A DNA stretch of 64,000 nt from Pseudobacteriovorax antillogorgiicola (GCF_900177345.1 NZ_FWZT01000010.1:124001-188000); one strand, 5' to 3'. Positions 1 through 7,966 are shown, numbered from the stretch's first letter. Notes: generated by a model from the sequence alone, not told the origin. A program made the numbers and translations.

Positions 1-366
1 TGCTGTGCCGCAGCCAATGCGACTCTCGATATTTACGAACGAGAGGACTTAATCAAGCGCTCTGCGGAAATAGAAAGCCGATTCAAAAGCTGGATTAAAC
101 AGCACGAAGCAGAACTTGGCCTTGCTCAAGCCCGAGCTATGGGCTCTATCCTTGCATGGGAAATCCCTGGCTCTGGCTTGGGGGACTACTTTAATCCTAT
201 CGCGGCTCGGGTACCAGAAGAAGCCCGAAAGTTTGGCCTCTTTTTGCGTCCATTAGGAAATACGATGTACTTCCTTCCCGCGCTGACAATTACGGACGAG
301 GAACTTTCATTTTGCCTTAATGCACTTGAAAAAACCGTGCGTGCCATCAGTTCTTACAATGCTTGA
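1..366 (+). CDS. bioA: BioA C-terminal part (adenosylmethionine-8-amino-7-oxononanoate aminotransferase), cut by window edge
   Basis: The frame is open from base 1 to the stop at 364-366, so the 5' part lies outside the window. The visible 121 residues match the end of the class III PLP aminotransferase BioA. They begin with an Ala-rich helix (CCAAANATLDIYE), then AMGSILAWEI, and end with the diagnostic LRPLGNTMYFLPALTITDEE stretch. BioA moves the amino group of S-adenosylmethionine to KAPA to make DAPA, the penultimate part of biotin synthesis, in the cytoplasm. The PLP lysine is upstream and not visible. No other biotin gene follows on this side. An internal ATG at 139 is only a methionine inside the domain, not a start. 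Confidence 0.85.
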   Translation, partial: CCAAANATLDIYEREDLIKRSAEIESRFKSWIKQHEAELGLAQARAMGSILAWEIPGSGLGDYFNPIAARVPEEARKFGLFLRPLGNTMYFLPALTITDEELSFCLNALEKTVRAISSYNA

Positions 367-390
367 GGCTGAAGTGCTCTCGGACAATAA

Positions 391-576
391 CGGCGAAATA
401 GCCCACCACCGAAAACATTTACAAAAGAGACAGTTGAAGAACTGGCCGCTGAGTTTCGATCACTACAAGAAAAGATAGACTCTTTTATGCGAGACGAGTC
501 CAGAAAAGGCAATTACAATTTGTTTGGTGGACTTTTCTCAAACACGTTGGATTGGGAGCGATGTGATGATGTGTAA
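391..576 (+). pseudogene. Possible decayed gene fragment downstream of bioA
   Basis: This frame is open between a stop at 388-390 and a TAA at 574-576, and its translation has coding-like character: KETVEELAAEFRSLQEKIDS is a well-formed amphipathic helix. There is no ATG, GTG or TTG before residue 33 (ATG 487) and no ribosome site there, so the front appears to be lost. The end overlaps the start of the next small secreted protein. I do not recognise the family. It could be the tail of a gene broken by deletion next to bioA, or chance. Confidence 0.25.
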
Positions 577-835
577 GGTGATGATTTTTTCCCTATTAAT
601 AACTTCAGCGCAGCTAGTTGCCGGTGTTCAAGGCAGTGGTGGGAATGCCAGGTCGAACATTTTCGTAGAAAAATCGATGCTAAGGCAACTGATCCGAGAT
701 GAGTTAACCGGTGATTCACCTGTCATCACTATCAAGAACAACAAACATACAATCGAAAAGGTTGATATTCCTAGTCTTGAGATACACACAAAGTGCAATG
801 ATCGAAAGTATCTAATCAGAAGTGTTGAGGAGTAA
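566..835 (+). CDS. Small secreted protein, unknown function
   Basis: An 89-residue protein with a clear Sec signal peptide: MMCKVMIFSLLITSAQLVAG, predicted to be cut after VAG or just before it. The mature part starts with a Gly/Gln-rich run (VQGSGGN) and is short and hydrophilic with two cysteine-poor strands. ATG 566 or 569 is preferred over a TTG-type start at 524, because GGGAG at 553-557 lies about 10 bases ahead and the signal peptide then begins correctly. The protein at 2008-2259 has the same layout, which suggests a divergent pair. No catalytic motif is visible. Probably periplasmic or exported. Confidence 0.55.
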   Translation: MMCKVMIFSLLITSAQLVAGVQGSGGNARSNIFVEKSMLRQLIRDELTGDSPVITIKNNKHTIEKVDIPSLEIHTKCNDRKYLIRSVEE

Positions 836-899
836 TGTTTTTGTGGCTCGGCAAAGATCATAGACGGGGCTTGCAAAATGCAACAACCCCGGCATGGTT

Positions 900-1604
900 C
901 TATTTCTTCTCAGGGATAGTGATTGTAAGCATCTTCAACGCCTCAATCTTACCGTCCCTTGAAATGCGGCTATGAGTCCATCTCTGTTTGCTTTCAGGCA
1001 GACTCTTCCCATAGTATGCAATGAAATCATCACCATTTTTTGCTACGTAGATACCCCACGACCCATCTACGTTTATGGGGCTATAGCCTTCGCCCATTAG
1101 GAAAAACCTTACCTGATCAACCGTACTCAAAGGACCGAGCCAAGCACCACCGTTTAACTCCCTAACAGTCTCATCTAGGAGCTGTAGAGAGTCGCCCGAT
1201 TTGTCAACAAGCGCTATGACATAGGCGCAATTTTCTTCCTGGCATCCAGCCCCTAATATCTTCTTCTTAGCAAAGACATCGTCAGCAAGAGCGTCAACCA
1301 AAGAGCGGTAGCTTTCGCTATCCGTATTTGCCTCAGTGCTCCACAAAACATCAATTTGTCGACTCTTAAGGTCTTTAGCATCGAGAATCGAAACTTTTAT
1401 GGCTGCCTTGTGATCTGAGATAGCTCCTTTGGGAGTGAATCCAACGAGTGATGTATTGCCATTAGACGAACTGGCTTGTATCTCAGTCTCCCACTTATTC
1501 TGGAATTCCCCTACAGAGGGATTTAACTCAGGGTCTCCATTTGTACCTACGTCACCACAAGCTGACAGAATCAATACGGCACTCAAACTAACGACAAGCT
1601 TCAT
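900..1604 (-). CDS. Lipoprotein, unknown function
   Basis: A 234-residue protein starting MKLVVSLSAVLILSACGDVG, a textbook lipoprotein signal with lipobox LSAC; Asp at +3 (CGD) would be compatible with unusual sorting. The rest is soluble and mixed alpha/beta, with two further Cys (GCQEENCAY) that could form a disulfide in the periplasm. There is no family I recognise. It stands alone on the minus strand between two small secreted-protein genes on the plus strand, so it probably has its own promoter in the 1605-1690 region. Confidence 0.75.
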   Translation of the reverse strand: MKLVVSLSAVLILSACGDVGTNGDPELNPSVGEFQNKWETEIQASSSNGNTSLVGFTPKGAISDHKAAIKVSILDAKDLKSRQIDVLWSTEANTDSESYRSLVDALADDVFAKKKILGAGCQEENCAYVIALVDKSGDSLQLLDETVRELNGGAWLGPLSTVDQVRFFLMGEGYSPINVDGSWGIYVAKNGDDFIAYYGKSLPESKQRWTHSRISRDGKIEALKMLTITIPEKK

Positions 1605-1767
1605 TTCTAATTCCTACGAATAAATTGACACGTTCTAAAAGGCTTCTCAAAAAACAGTAGTAAGAAGGATCTCGGTTTATAAACCAGTTCCTCAAGAATA
1701 TTGCAAAGGGAATCTTTGAATCTTGGCGGACGAGAAGTTATCCTCAATGGTACTTCTTCCTATTGTA

Positions 1768-1888
1768 TTAAGGGGAGCATAACCTTCCGGACAAGGCTTG
1801 GTTAAAAAATACGAGGAGATAGTACAATCAGTACAGCGACGAGTATTTTTTGAGCGTAACGCAGTACGGAAGGTTATGCTCTCCTTAA
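1768..1888. repeat. 121-bp imperfect palindrome (MITE- or REP-like element, or structured RNA)
   Basis: The outer arms are 22 bases each, at 1768-1789 and 1867-1888. They match in inverted orientation at 21 of 22 positions and begin and end with TTAAGG/CCTTAA. Nested inside is a second perfect inverted pair, AAAAAATAC at 1804-1812 with GTATTTTTT at 1843-1851. The remaining centre is about 30 bases. Outside the arms the pairing continues loosely (AT-rich). No coding potential. The size and terminal symmetry suit a small non-autonomous mobile element or an intergenic palindromic repeat, but I saw no second copy in this window. Confidence 0.6.
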
Positions 1889-1950
1889 TAATAATGGATG
1901 AAAGCTCAGGTAGGCGCAAAGGACGCAGAACTCTATTCCACCGGTCTAGA

Positions 1951-1979
1951 TAAACAGAAGAGCGAAGAACTACTATACT
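1951..1979 (+). promoter_or_regulatory. Candidate sigma70-type promoter for the secreted protein at 2008
   Basis: TAAACA at 1951-1956 and TATACT at 1974-1979 are separated by 17 bases. Transcription would begin near 1986, a few bases before the ribosome site GGAG and the ATG at 2008. Confidence 0.4.
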
Positions 1980-2007
1980 CAATTAACTCAACGAACGGAG
2001 TTTCATC

Positions 2008-2259
2008 ATGAAAAGGCTAATTTCTTTCATTGCATTTATTGCAGCGGCCAAGCTCTATGCAGGAAATGAGCAAGGAGGGTTCGGACGCTCAATTGAGAAG
2101 ATTCAAGTTAACTCTCTAGAGTACAAACGAATCGATCTACGTTTGTCTGTACGAGAAACACTGGTACTTCATCACAGAGACCTTGAAGTGAAGAAAACGG
2201 ACGCAAATGAGATCGTTTCTCTCGATGAAAGAATCAAAATCGTCTCATCTGAAGATTAA
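2008..2259 (+). CDS. Small secreted protein, unknown function
   Basis: An 83-residue protein with signal peptide MKRLISFIAFIAAAKLYAG and a mature part beginning NEQGGFGRS. The rest is strongly charged (many Arg, Lys, Asp, Glu), with no cysteines and no catalytic motif. ATG 2008 follows GGAG with 8 bases between. It has the same architecture as the 89-residue protein at 566-835: a short signal, a Gly/Gln-rich start after cleavage, then about 60 hydrophilic residues. Secreted or periplasmic location is inferred from the signal; function is unknown. Confidence 0.65.
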   Translation: MKRLISFIAFIAAAKLYAGNEQGGFGRSIEKIQVNSLEYKRIDLRLSVRETLVLHHRDLEVKKTDANEIVSLDERIKIVSSED

Positions 2260-2299
2260 GATGTAGCAGCTCAGATATCGAGACGATTCGGTTTCTGAG

Positions 2300-2338
2300 T
2301 TGCCAAAAACGTCAAGGCTCAGTACGTAGCAATTTTTT
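2300..2338 (+). terminator. Weak candidate intrinsic terminator
   Basis: TTGC at 2300-2303 pairs with GCAA at 2328-2331, with ACGT/ACGT inside, followed by seven T (2333-2339). Just upstream are competing stems (AATCGTCTC 2238-2246 with GAGACGATT 2280-2288; GCAGCTCAGA 2266-2275 with TCTGAGTTGC 2294-2303). The stem is short, so this is tentative. Confidence 0.3.
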
Positions 2339-2421
2339 TAAGGAAACAAGACTTGAGAGCATTGCTTTTTACTGAAGCAAAATTTTCATGAAATACGATA
2401 CGTATAGGTCACCGAAGTTCA

Positions 2422-3243
2422 TCACCGCTCACGATAGCTTAGCCCATCAACCCCTTCAGCAATCACAGAAAGATCAGGAACCATTACAATTTCAATTCGT
2501 CGATTCTGCTGCTTCCCTTGTGGAGTATCATTATCAGCTCTCGGCCTATGCTCACCAAACGAAGCCGCGCTGATCGACGATTCGGGAACACCAGCCTTGA
2601 GAAAGATATTAAGCACCGACATAGCTCGACCATAGCCTAGGTGCCAGTTAGTTTTAAAGGGGCCTCGGGCAATTGGATCAGTATCGGTATGGCCTTCAAT
2701 CTGAAAGTGATTGCTCGGTCCGTTAGCAAGCACCTGAGCTACCTGAAGGATACTAGCGCGACCAGCAGATGAAAGAGTTGCGGAGCCAGAAGGAAAGAGC
2801 ACATCACTTGGCATGCGGACTTTTAGGCGACCGTCTGCAATGGAGATATCTAGCTCGCCGCCATCAACCAGGCGGCGGAGGCGGTTCAGGTAGGACCGTA
2901 AAACACGATCGCGATCTTCATTCACCCGTTCGGCACGCTCGATCAGTTCATGAGCTGCATAGAGGGAGTTTTCCAGGCCAGCTTTTTGACGTTTTAAATC
3001 TAAAAGTTCCCGCTGGTAGCGAGTTTCGCGGCTTTCGGCATTGCCAAGTTTGTTCTCTAAATCGTCTGTGCGCTGCGATTCCAAGCGGCGCAAATTATTC
3101 GACTTGAGAAGCAAGATCTTCGTTTCGCTCAGCTCAGCTACTGCTTGTTCGTGCTTCTTCATTAACTCATCGTAAGTACCAGAACTTACGCAGGAAAAAA
3201 GTAAAGAAGAACTAAAAATAGCAATCGTCACGCGCATAAACAT
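2422..3243 (-). CDS. OmpA/MotB-domain lipoprotein with coiled coil
   Basis: A 273-residue lipoprotein: signal peptide with lipobox LFSC, then a long coiled coil (about residues 25-110, rich in Glu, Leu, Arg), then a C-terminal OmpA-like peptidoglycan-binding domain. Visible domain marks are VLFPSGSATLSSAGRASI, IEGHTDTDPI, a NxxLGxxRA helix (NWHLGYGRAMSV) and QQNRRIEIVM. It should sit in the outer membrane inner leaflet and hold peptidoglycan. ATG 3243 is preferred because GAGG lies 6 bases ahead; an in-frame ATG at 3255 lacks a ribosome site. It is single-gene, and its promoter looks like a sigma28 (FliA) site at 3282-3309, which hints at a link to motility. Alternatives are a Pal-like tether or a YiaD-like protein. 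Confidence 0.85.
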   Translation of the reverse strand: MFMRVTIAIFSSSLLFSCVSSGTYDELMKKHEQAVAELSETKILLLKSNNLRRLESQRTDDLENKLGNAESRETRYQRELLDLKRQKAGLENSLYAAHELIERAERVNEDRDRVLRSYLNRLRRLVDGGELDISIADGRLKVRMPSDVLFPSGSATLSSAGRASILQVAQVLANGPSNHFQIEGHTDTDPIARGPFKTNWHLGYGRAMSVLNIFLKAGVPESSISAASFGEHRPRADNDTPQGKQQNRRIEIVMVPDLSVIAEGVDGLSYRER

Positions 3244-3281
3244 CAGCAGCCTCATAAGCAGTGCAGAGAAATCCTTACTAC

Positions 3282-3309
3282 TTATCGGCTATTCATGCTG
3301 AATTCTTTA
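3282..3309 (-). promoter_or_regulatory. Sigma28 (FliA)-like promoter
   Basis: Read on the minus strand: TAAA (3309-3306), 16 bases, then GCCGATAA (3289-3282). The -10 matches the FliA consensus GCCGATAA at all eight positions, and TAAA is the core of the FliA -35; the usual spacer between these cores is about 15. It lies about 38 bases upstream of the chosen ATG of the OmpA-domain lipoprotein. Confidence 0.5.
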
Positions 3310-3366
3310 GGAAACGTAAATATTGGGTGCAATTGTAGCTATTTACCCGGAAGCTAAGAGGGACAC

Positions 3367-3675
3367 TTACAGGTCGTCATCCTCAAAAACGGTGCTCATC
3401 TCTTCATCGTCAGCAAGATCGGCACCATCGTAATAGTCGTCGCCAAATCCAACGCTTTCCTTCGGCTCTATCTCATCTTCCTCGTCGTCATCGTAGTCTT
3501 CTTTTTCCTGGGCTTCAAGCCACTCATCTTCTTCATCTTGATCCATCTCTTCGATTTCATAGATGTCTTCAAAATCATCCTCTCGTGCCTCGAGCCAATC
3601 CTTGGCATCATCTTCACTTTCAAAGCCTGCTTTGACAATTTTACCCGTATCTACGTGGTACACTTTCCAATACAA
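3367..3675 (-). CDS. Very acidic small protein, unknown function
   Basis: A 102-residue protein starting YWKVYHVDTGKIVKAGFESE. The first 35 residues look like a small folded unit: a strand-turn-strand followed by a helix, FESEDDAKDWLEAR. The rest is an acidic tail; by my count 46 of the 102 residues are Asp or Glu. The start is TTG 3675, preceded by GGAG with 8 bases between. No signal peptide or membrane segment, so cytoplasmic. Such tails often mimic nucleic acid or bind basic proteins, but no function can be assigned. It is separated from the OmpA-domain gene by about 110 bases. Confidence 0.7.
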   Translation of the reverse strand: MYWKVYHVDTGKIVKAGFESEDDAKDWLEAREDDFEDIYEIEEMDQDEEDEWLEAQEKEDYDDDEEDEIEPKESVGFGDDYYDGADLADDEEMSTVFEDDDL

Positions 3676-3877
3676 CGATCTTTCTCCAAGAATCAGACTT
3701 GTGGTTTAAGAAACAGGGCCCCCTAGGGCATTCAAGTTTCCCTAGTGATCAAAATTGAGGTTCTCCAGCCCAAATCCTTAAGAATTCCCATTTAGAATGT
3801 AAATTATTTTTTAATAAAAACCGTGATATCAACAGTTTATCACTCTAACAGAGAGGCTTGCCTAAGTTCAAAAAACC

Positions 3878-3906
3878 TTGAAAAGAGTAAGCCATATTGC
3901 TATAGT
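3878..3906 (+). promoter_or_regulatory. Sigma70-type promoter
   Basis: TTGAAA (3878-3883), a 17-base spacer, and TATAGT (3901-3906): five of six matches in each box. It lies 32 bases ahead of ATG 3938. It decides the start of that gene, because the longer in-frame option at 3878 would lie inside the -35 box. Confidence 0.6.
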
Positions 3907-3937
3907 CCACCTTCAACATCTAAACCGTGAGCGAAAC

Positions 3938-4600
3938 ATGAGAATTTTTGCAATCTTAGCCCTCTTTTGGATGACACCCGTGTTCGGAGCTATTGGCATC
4001 GAACTTCAGTCAGGCCTCGGCTTGGGCACCAGCAACCTGGATTCAATAGATCGCACCTCTTCAATGGGTGGAGCTATCCACTACTCAGTGTTCAGCCAAG
4101 ATCGAATTCATCTCGCTCCCTATCTTAGCATTCAGTCCGATCTGATCTCAATATACGGAAACGATGGAGCTCAAAAATCTCTTACCAGACTGGAACATCT
4201 TAGTTTGGGCTTGGGCCTTCGTGTCGATTACCAGTGGTTGCCAGAGCTTAGTGTTACAGGAACGCTTGGCGCTTTGGCAGCTCAAGGCGATCTCGACGTC
4301 AACCGTTCTTTACCAAATACAACACAAATTGCAAGGCTTAGGGGACTTGAAGGGAGCGGCTATGTGATAGGCCTGGCTGCAAGCACACCTCTGACACAAA
4401 GTGTTCGCCTTCAGGTAGGCTTTACCATACAGCAGCTAGCCTTTGGGCTTCCGGGCGCCTTTCGCTATGATGAAACATCAGCGGTGGACAGTGGCTTAAG
4501 CCTAAATTCCCGCGCTTCTTCACCCGGAGACTTTAACCTCCCAGCAGAACTAAAGACCAGCTATCAAACGGTAACTTTTGGCCTTGTGATGGGCTTCTGA
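3938..4600 (+). CDS. Outer-membrane beta-barrel-like protein, unknown
   Basis: A 220-residue protein with signal peptide MRIFAILALFWMTPVFGA. The mature part alternates hydrophobic and polar residues in short Gly/Leu-rich strands (ELQSGLGLGTSNL, LSLGLGLRVDYQW, GYVIGLAASTPL, SVRLQVGFTI) and ends TVTFGLVMGF with a terminal Phe, the signature recognised by the BAM complex. This points to an 8- to 10-stranded outer-membrane barrel. The start is set by the promoter at 3878-3906. It is monocistronic. Substrate or role cannot be read from the sequence. Confidence 0.75.
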   Translation: MRIFAILALFWMTPVFGAIGIELQSGLGLGTSNLDSIDRTSSMGGAIHYSVFSQDRIHLAPYLSIQSDLISIYGNDGAQKSLTRLEHLSLGLGLRVDYQWLPELSVTGTLGALAAQGDLDVNRSLPNTTQIARLRGLEGSGYVIGLAASTPLTQSVRLQVGFTIQQLAFGLPGAFRYDETSAVDSGLSLNSRASSPGDFNLPAELKTSYQTVTFGLVMGF

Positions 4601-4627
4601 AGTTGATGGAGGCTGTATTATATCCAC

Positions 4628-5113
4628 CTAGGACAGCTTTTCTGGCTTTCCTATTTTTTTAATCAAGCTCCAATGAGGAGCTTCTACCGGCTGGATAGAT
4701 AGCCTTTGACCCGGCTTCAGCAAGGCCATGCCATCTAACTCAGGCATCTCCCGCATGTCAGCTAGAGACACCAAGTTTCGAAAGCGGTGAGTAGCTTTGA
4801 CGTCAACCATCACCCACCGAGACTCGCCCTTATCCGCCGATTTGGGATCGAAATACTTGCTCTTGGGATCAAGTGCAGTGTGGTCTGGGTAGGCTTCCCG
4901 CACCACTTCTGCAATGCCAACAATACCAGGCACTTTTGTATTGCTGTGATAGATAAAAACTTGCTGACCTTTTTTGAATTGATCCCTCATAAAATTGCGC
5001 GCCTGATAGTTGCGAATCCCATCCCAGTGATCGGTGCTATTTTTTAAGTTAACCAGATCATCAAATGAAAATACGTCTGGCTCTGTCTTCATCAACCAGT
5101 ATGTTTTGGCCAT
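4628..5113 (-). CDS. EVE-domain protein (PUA-like fold)
   Basis: A 161-residue single-domain EVE protein of usual family length. Characteristic blocks are YWLMKTEPDVFSFDDL, WDGIRNYQARNFMR, QVFIYHSN, GIVGIAEVVREAYPDHTALD and the final W-S-L-I. EVE domains belong to the PUA-like superfamily and are thought to bind modified bases; the human homologue is THYN1. No partner nuclease is fused or adjacent, so the target is unknown. ATG 5113 follows AGGA. It is divergent from polA, with about 115 bases between starts. Confidence 0.9.
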   Translation of the reverse strand: MAKTYWLMKTEPDVFSFDDLVNLKNSTDHWDGIRNYQARNFMRDQFKKGQQVFIYHSNTKVPGIVGIAEVVREAYPDHTALDPKSKYFDPKSADKGESRWVMVDVKATHRFRNLVSLADMREMPELDGMALLKPGQRLSIQPVEAPHWSLIKKIGKPEKLS

Positions 5114-5229
5114 AGAAACAATCCTTTATCTTGCTACAACGAATCTGGTCTACCCTTAGGTTCTGAAATAAAGTAAACCTATTCCCTTAAACTTTGTTCG
5201 TGACCCAACAGTGGAATCCTGGAGCCAAC

Positions 5230-7965
5230 ATGACAAAAAGACGCCTATTCGTAGTCGACGCCATGGCACTTGCCTTTAGAAGCTATCATGCTTTTCAGAG
5301 ACCTTTAACCACTTCCTCGGGGCTCCCCACGCAGGCCGTATACGGCAGTCTTATGTTTTTGATGAACCTAATCGAAAAAGAGCGACCAGACTACTTGGTG
5401 ATCGCTACTGACAGCCGCGAAAAAACATTTCGTCACGAACGCTTCGAAGCCTACAAAGCCAATCGCTCGGACATGCCGGAAGACTTAGCCATCCAGTTAC
5501 CTCACCTATTCAAAGCCTTTGAAGCACTTGGCTGCAAGCTGCTAAAAGAGCCTGGTCTTGAGGCTGACGATTTGATCGGCTCTCTTGTGAGGCAAGTGAA
5601 GCAGGATGGACTTGAGTCGTATATTGTGTCGGGGGATAAGGACTTTATGCAGCTAGTCGATGATGCCACCTATCTCTACGCTCCTAAAAAAGGTGGAGAG
5701 TTTGTACTTTATAACGAAGCAGCAGTCATCGACAAATACGGTGTTCGTCCCGATCAGATCATCGATATGCTTGCTCTCATGGGCGACAGTGCCGATAATG
5801 TTCCCGGGGTTGCCGGCATCGGTGAAAAGGGGGCTGCAAAGCTGATTCAAAAATATGATTCCTTAGAAGGCATCTATGAAAACCTCGATGACATCACAAA
5901 TAAGCGCCAGAAAAATGGATTAGAGTCATCACGAGACAGCGCATTCCTTTCTCAGGAATTAGTCACAATCAAAATAGATGCTGAACTTCCCTATACCTTG
6001 GACGATCTCTGCTGCCTTCCTGATAACGCGTTGCGAAGCGATGCTCTTCTCGAATTGACCCAAGAGCTTGAGCTGAGAACCCTGACAAAGCGTGTTCAAG
6101 ATCGGCGCGAAGCTGCTAGCTCTGCGCAAGAAAAAGATTTGCCTTTCGTCCAAGATCAGGATCGCGATTCGGTAGACTATCAGCTCATCAATGAACCAGA
6201 AACAGTTCAAGAATTCCTCAACAAGCTCAAGCAACAAGATGTTTTCTGTGTGGATACCGAGACCACGGGCTTAGATATCAGCTCTGATACTCCCATCGGA
6301 ATCAGCATTTCGTGGCAAGCGGAGCAGGCTTTTTATATACCTCTTAATCAGGATCAAAAAGCAGATCTCGCTCATTTAAAGCAAGAGCTGCAATCGGTAT
6401 TAAGCAATCCGAAAGTGACCAAAGTTGGTCACAATATAAAGTTCGATTGGCAGATGCTCCACAACACGGGCCTCACACTTTCGGGGCCGTTTGCTGATAC
6501 CATGATAGCCTCTCACATCCTTCATGCTACTGAGAGAAGCCACAGTCTTGACGCTTGTTGTGCGCGATACCTGAATTACAAAAAGATTCCAACCACGGAC
6601 TTGCTTGGCAAAACAGGAACCATGGTTGACGTGCCCATTGCAGACTTAAGTCGCTACGCCTGTGAGGATGCTGACCTTTGTCTTCAGCTCTATCAGCACC
6701 TCCTTCCCAAGATCAAAGGCAGCTCACTGGAAACTATTTTTTCAGATATCGAAATGCCTCTGATTCCTGTTATTGCAAAAATGGAGCAGGCTGGAGTATA
6801 CGTCGATCGCCAGAGCCTTGCGGAGCAATCGGAGGAGTTGGAGACCCGAAGCGAAGAACTCAAGAAGCAAATTTATGAACTTGCGGGTGAAGAATTTAAC
6901 ATTCAATCCCCAAAGCAACTCCAAGCCATCTTGTTTGAAAAGCTTGCCATTCACGAAGAGTTAGGCATCAAACGCATTAAGAAAACAAAGTCAGGTTACT
7001 CCACAGACGTAAGTGTATTGGAAAAGCTATCTGCTCACCCACTGCCAAAAGCCTTGCTGGAATTTCGCGTGGTCAGCAAGCTTAAATCGACTTATATTGA
7101 TAGCCTGCCGAAAATGATAAGTGCTCAAAGTGATCGCCTCCACGCTTCGTTTCACCAAACAGGCACAGCGACAGGGCGTCTTAGTTCTTCAGAACCAAAC
7201 CTACAGAACATCCCCATCCGAACCCCACTTGGTCGCCGAGTTAGGGAAGCGTTTCGGTCTCCTGAGGAGGACTGGGTGATGGTTTCCGCAGATTACTCCC
7301 AAATCGAGCTAAGAGTTCTAGCTAGCTTGTCCAAGGATGAGAACTTAAAGCAGGCCTTTGTCGATGACGCTGATATCCACACAGCCACTGCGGCAAGTAT
7401 TTTCGGTGTCGATCCAGAGGACGTCAGTCACGAGCAGCGAAGCCAAGCTAAAGCCATCAATTTTGGCATCATTTATGGGATGGGCCCCCAGCGCCTAGCC
7501 CGTGAGACCGGTGTTTCCACGAAAGAAGCCAAAACCTTTATCGAGAAGTACTTTGCTAGATATCCACACATTAAAGGCTACATCGATAAATCTATAAGCT
7601 TTGCCAAGGAGCATGAGTACACTGAAACCTTGACTGGCCGTCGACGCCCCTTACCCGAAATCAATAGTAGCGATCGCCTTGGCTTGGCAAATGCCCAAAA
7701 TATAGCCATCAATTCACCAGTGCAGGGCACCGCCGCTGATCTCATTAAAATTGCGATGGTGAAAATACAAAAGAAGCTGGATGATTCCCAACTCAGTGCT
7801 AAGATGTTGATGCAAGTTCATGATGAACTGGTATTTGAGTGCCCACGTAGCGAACTTGAGGCACTGCAAACAATCATTAAAAAGTCCATGGAAACAGCCA
7901 TGGATATCGGTGTTCCCCTAAAAGTAGCAATTGGTTATGGCACTAACTGGTTAGAGGCTCATTGA
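5230..7965 (+). CDS. polA: DNA polymerase I
   Basis: A 911-residue three-domain polymerase. Residues 1-290: 5'-3' exonuclease (VVDAMALAFRSYHAF, EADDLIGSL, GVAGIGEKGAAKLI). Around 330-500: 3'-5' proofreading exonuclease with an intact DTETTGLD motif near residue 341. Then the family A polymerase with DYSQIELRVLA near 688, the O-helix QAKAINFGIIYGMG and QVHDELVFE near 862. It fills gaps in repair and replaces Okazaki primers. ATG 5230 is chosen because GGAG at 5221-5224 sits 5 bases ahead; a TTG at 5194 would add 12 odd residues. tatC starts one base after the stop, so the two are probably co-transcribed. Confidence 0.97.
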   Translation: MTKRRLFVVDAMALAFRSYHAFQRPLTTSSGLPTQAVYGSLMFLMNLIEKERPDYLVIATDSREKTFRHERFEAYKANRSDMPEDLAIQLPHLFKAFEALGCKLLKEPGLEADDLIGSLVRQVKQDGLESYIVSGDKDFMQLVDDATYLYAPKKGGEFVLYNEAAVIDKYGVRPDQIIDMLALMGDSADNVPGVAGIGEKGAAKLIQKYDSLEGIYENLDDITNKRQKNGLESSRDSAFLSQELVTIKIDAELPYTLDDLCCLPDNALRSDALLELTQELELRTLTKRVQDRREAASSAQEKDLPFVQDQDRDSVDYQLINEPETVQEFLNKLKQQDVFCVDTETTGLDISSDTPIGISISWQAEQAFYIPLNQDQKADLAHLKQELQSVLSNPKVTKVGHNIKFDWQMLHNTGLTLSGPFADTMIASHILHATERSHSLDACCARYLNYKKIPTTDLLGKTGTMVDVPIADLSRYACEDADLCLQLYQHLLPKIKGSSLETIFSDIEMPLIPVIAKMEQAGVYVDRQSLAEQSEELETRSEELKKQIYELAGEEFNIQSPKQLQAILFEKLAIHEELGIKRIKKTKSGYSTDVSVLEKLSAHPLPKALLEFRVVSKLKSTYIDSLPKMISAQSDRLHASFHQTGTATGRLSSSEPNLQNIPIRTPLGRRVREAFRSPEEDWVMVSADYSQIELRVLASLSKDENLKQAFVDDADIHTATAASIFGVDPEDVSHEQRSQAKAINFGIIYGMGPQRLARETGVSTKEAKTFIEKYFARYPHIKGYIDKSISFAKEHEYTETLTGRRRPLPEINSSDRLGLANAQNIAINSPVQGTAADLIKIAMVKIQKKLDDSQLSAKMLMQVHDELVFECPRSELEALQTIIKKSMETAMDIGVPLKVAIGYGTNWLEAH

Positions 7966-7966
7966 A

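Larger units (their letters stand above)
1605..2007. other. 403-base intergenic region with a palindromic element
   Basis: No convincing gene is present. A 96-codon minus-strand frame at 1692-1982 is spurious: it reads straight through the inverted repeat and has no family resemblance. The region holds the imperfect palindrome at 1768-1888 and a candidate promoter at 1951-1979 for the secreted protein that starts at 2008. Confidence 0.7.

Noticed and set aside
846-895. GGGG...CCCC hairpin (GGGGCTTGCA / TGCAACAACCCC) between the first secreted protein and the lipoprotein
   Set aside because: Stem is interrupted and no T run follows on either strand; too weak to call a terminator.
1692-1982. 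96-codon minus-strand reading frame
   Set aside because: It crosses the 121-bp inverted repeat, has no ribosome site and shows no family features; chance reading frame.
5194-5229. Longer polA start at TTG 5194
   Set aside because: No ribosome site and unlike family N termini; ATG 5230 has GGAG 5 bases ahead.
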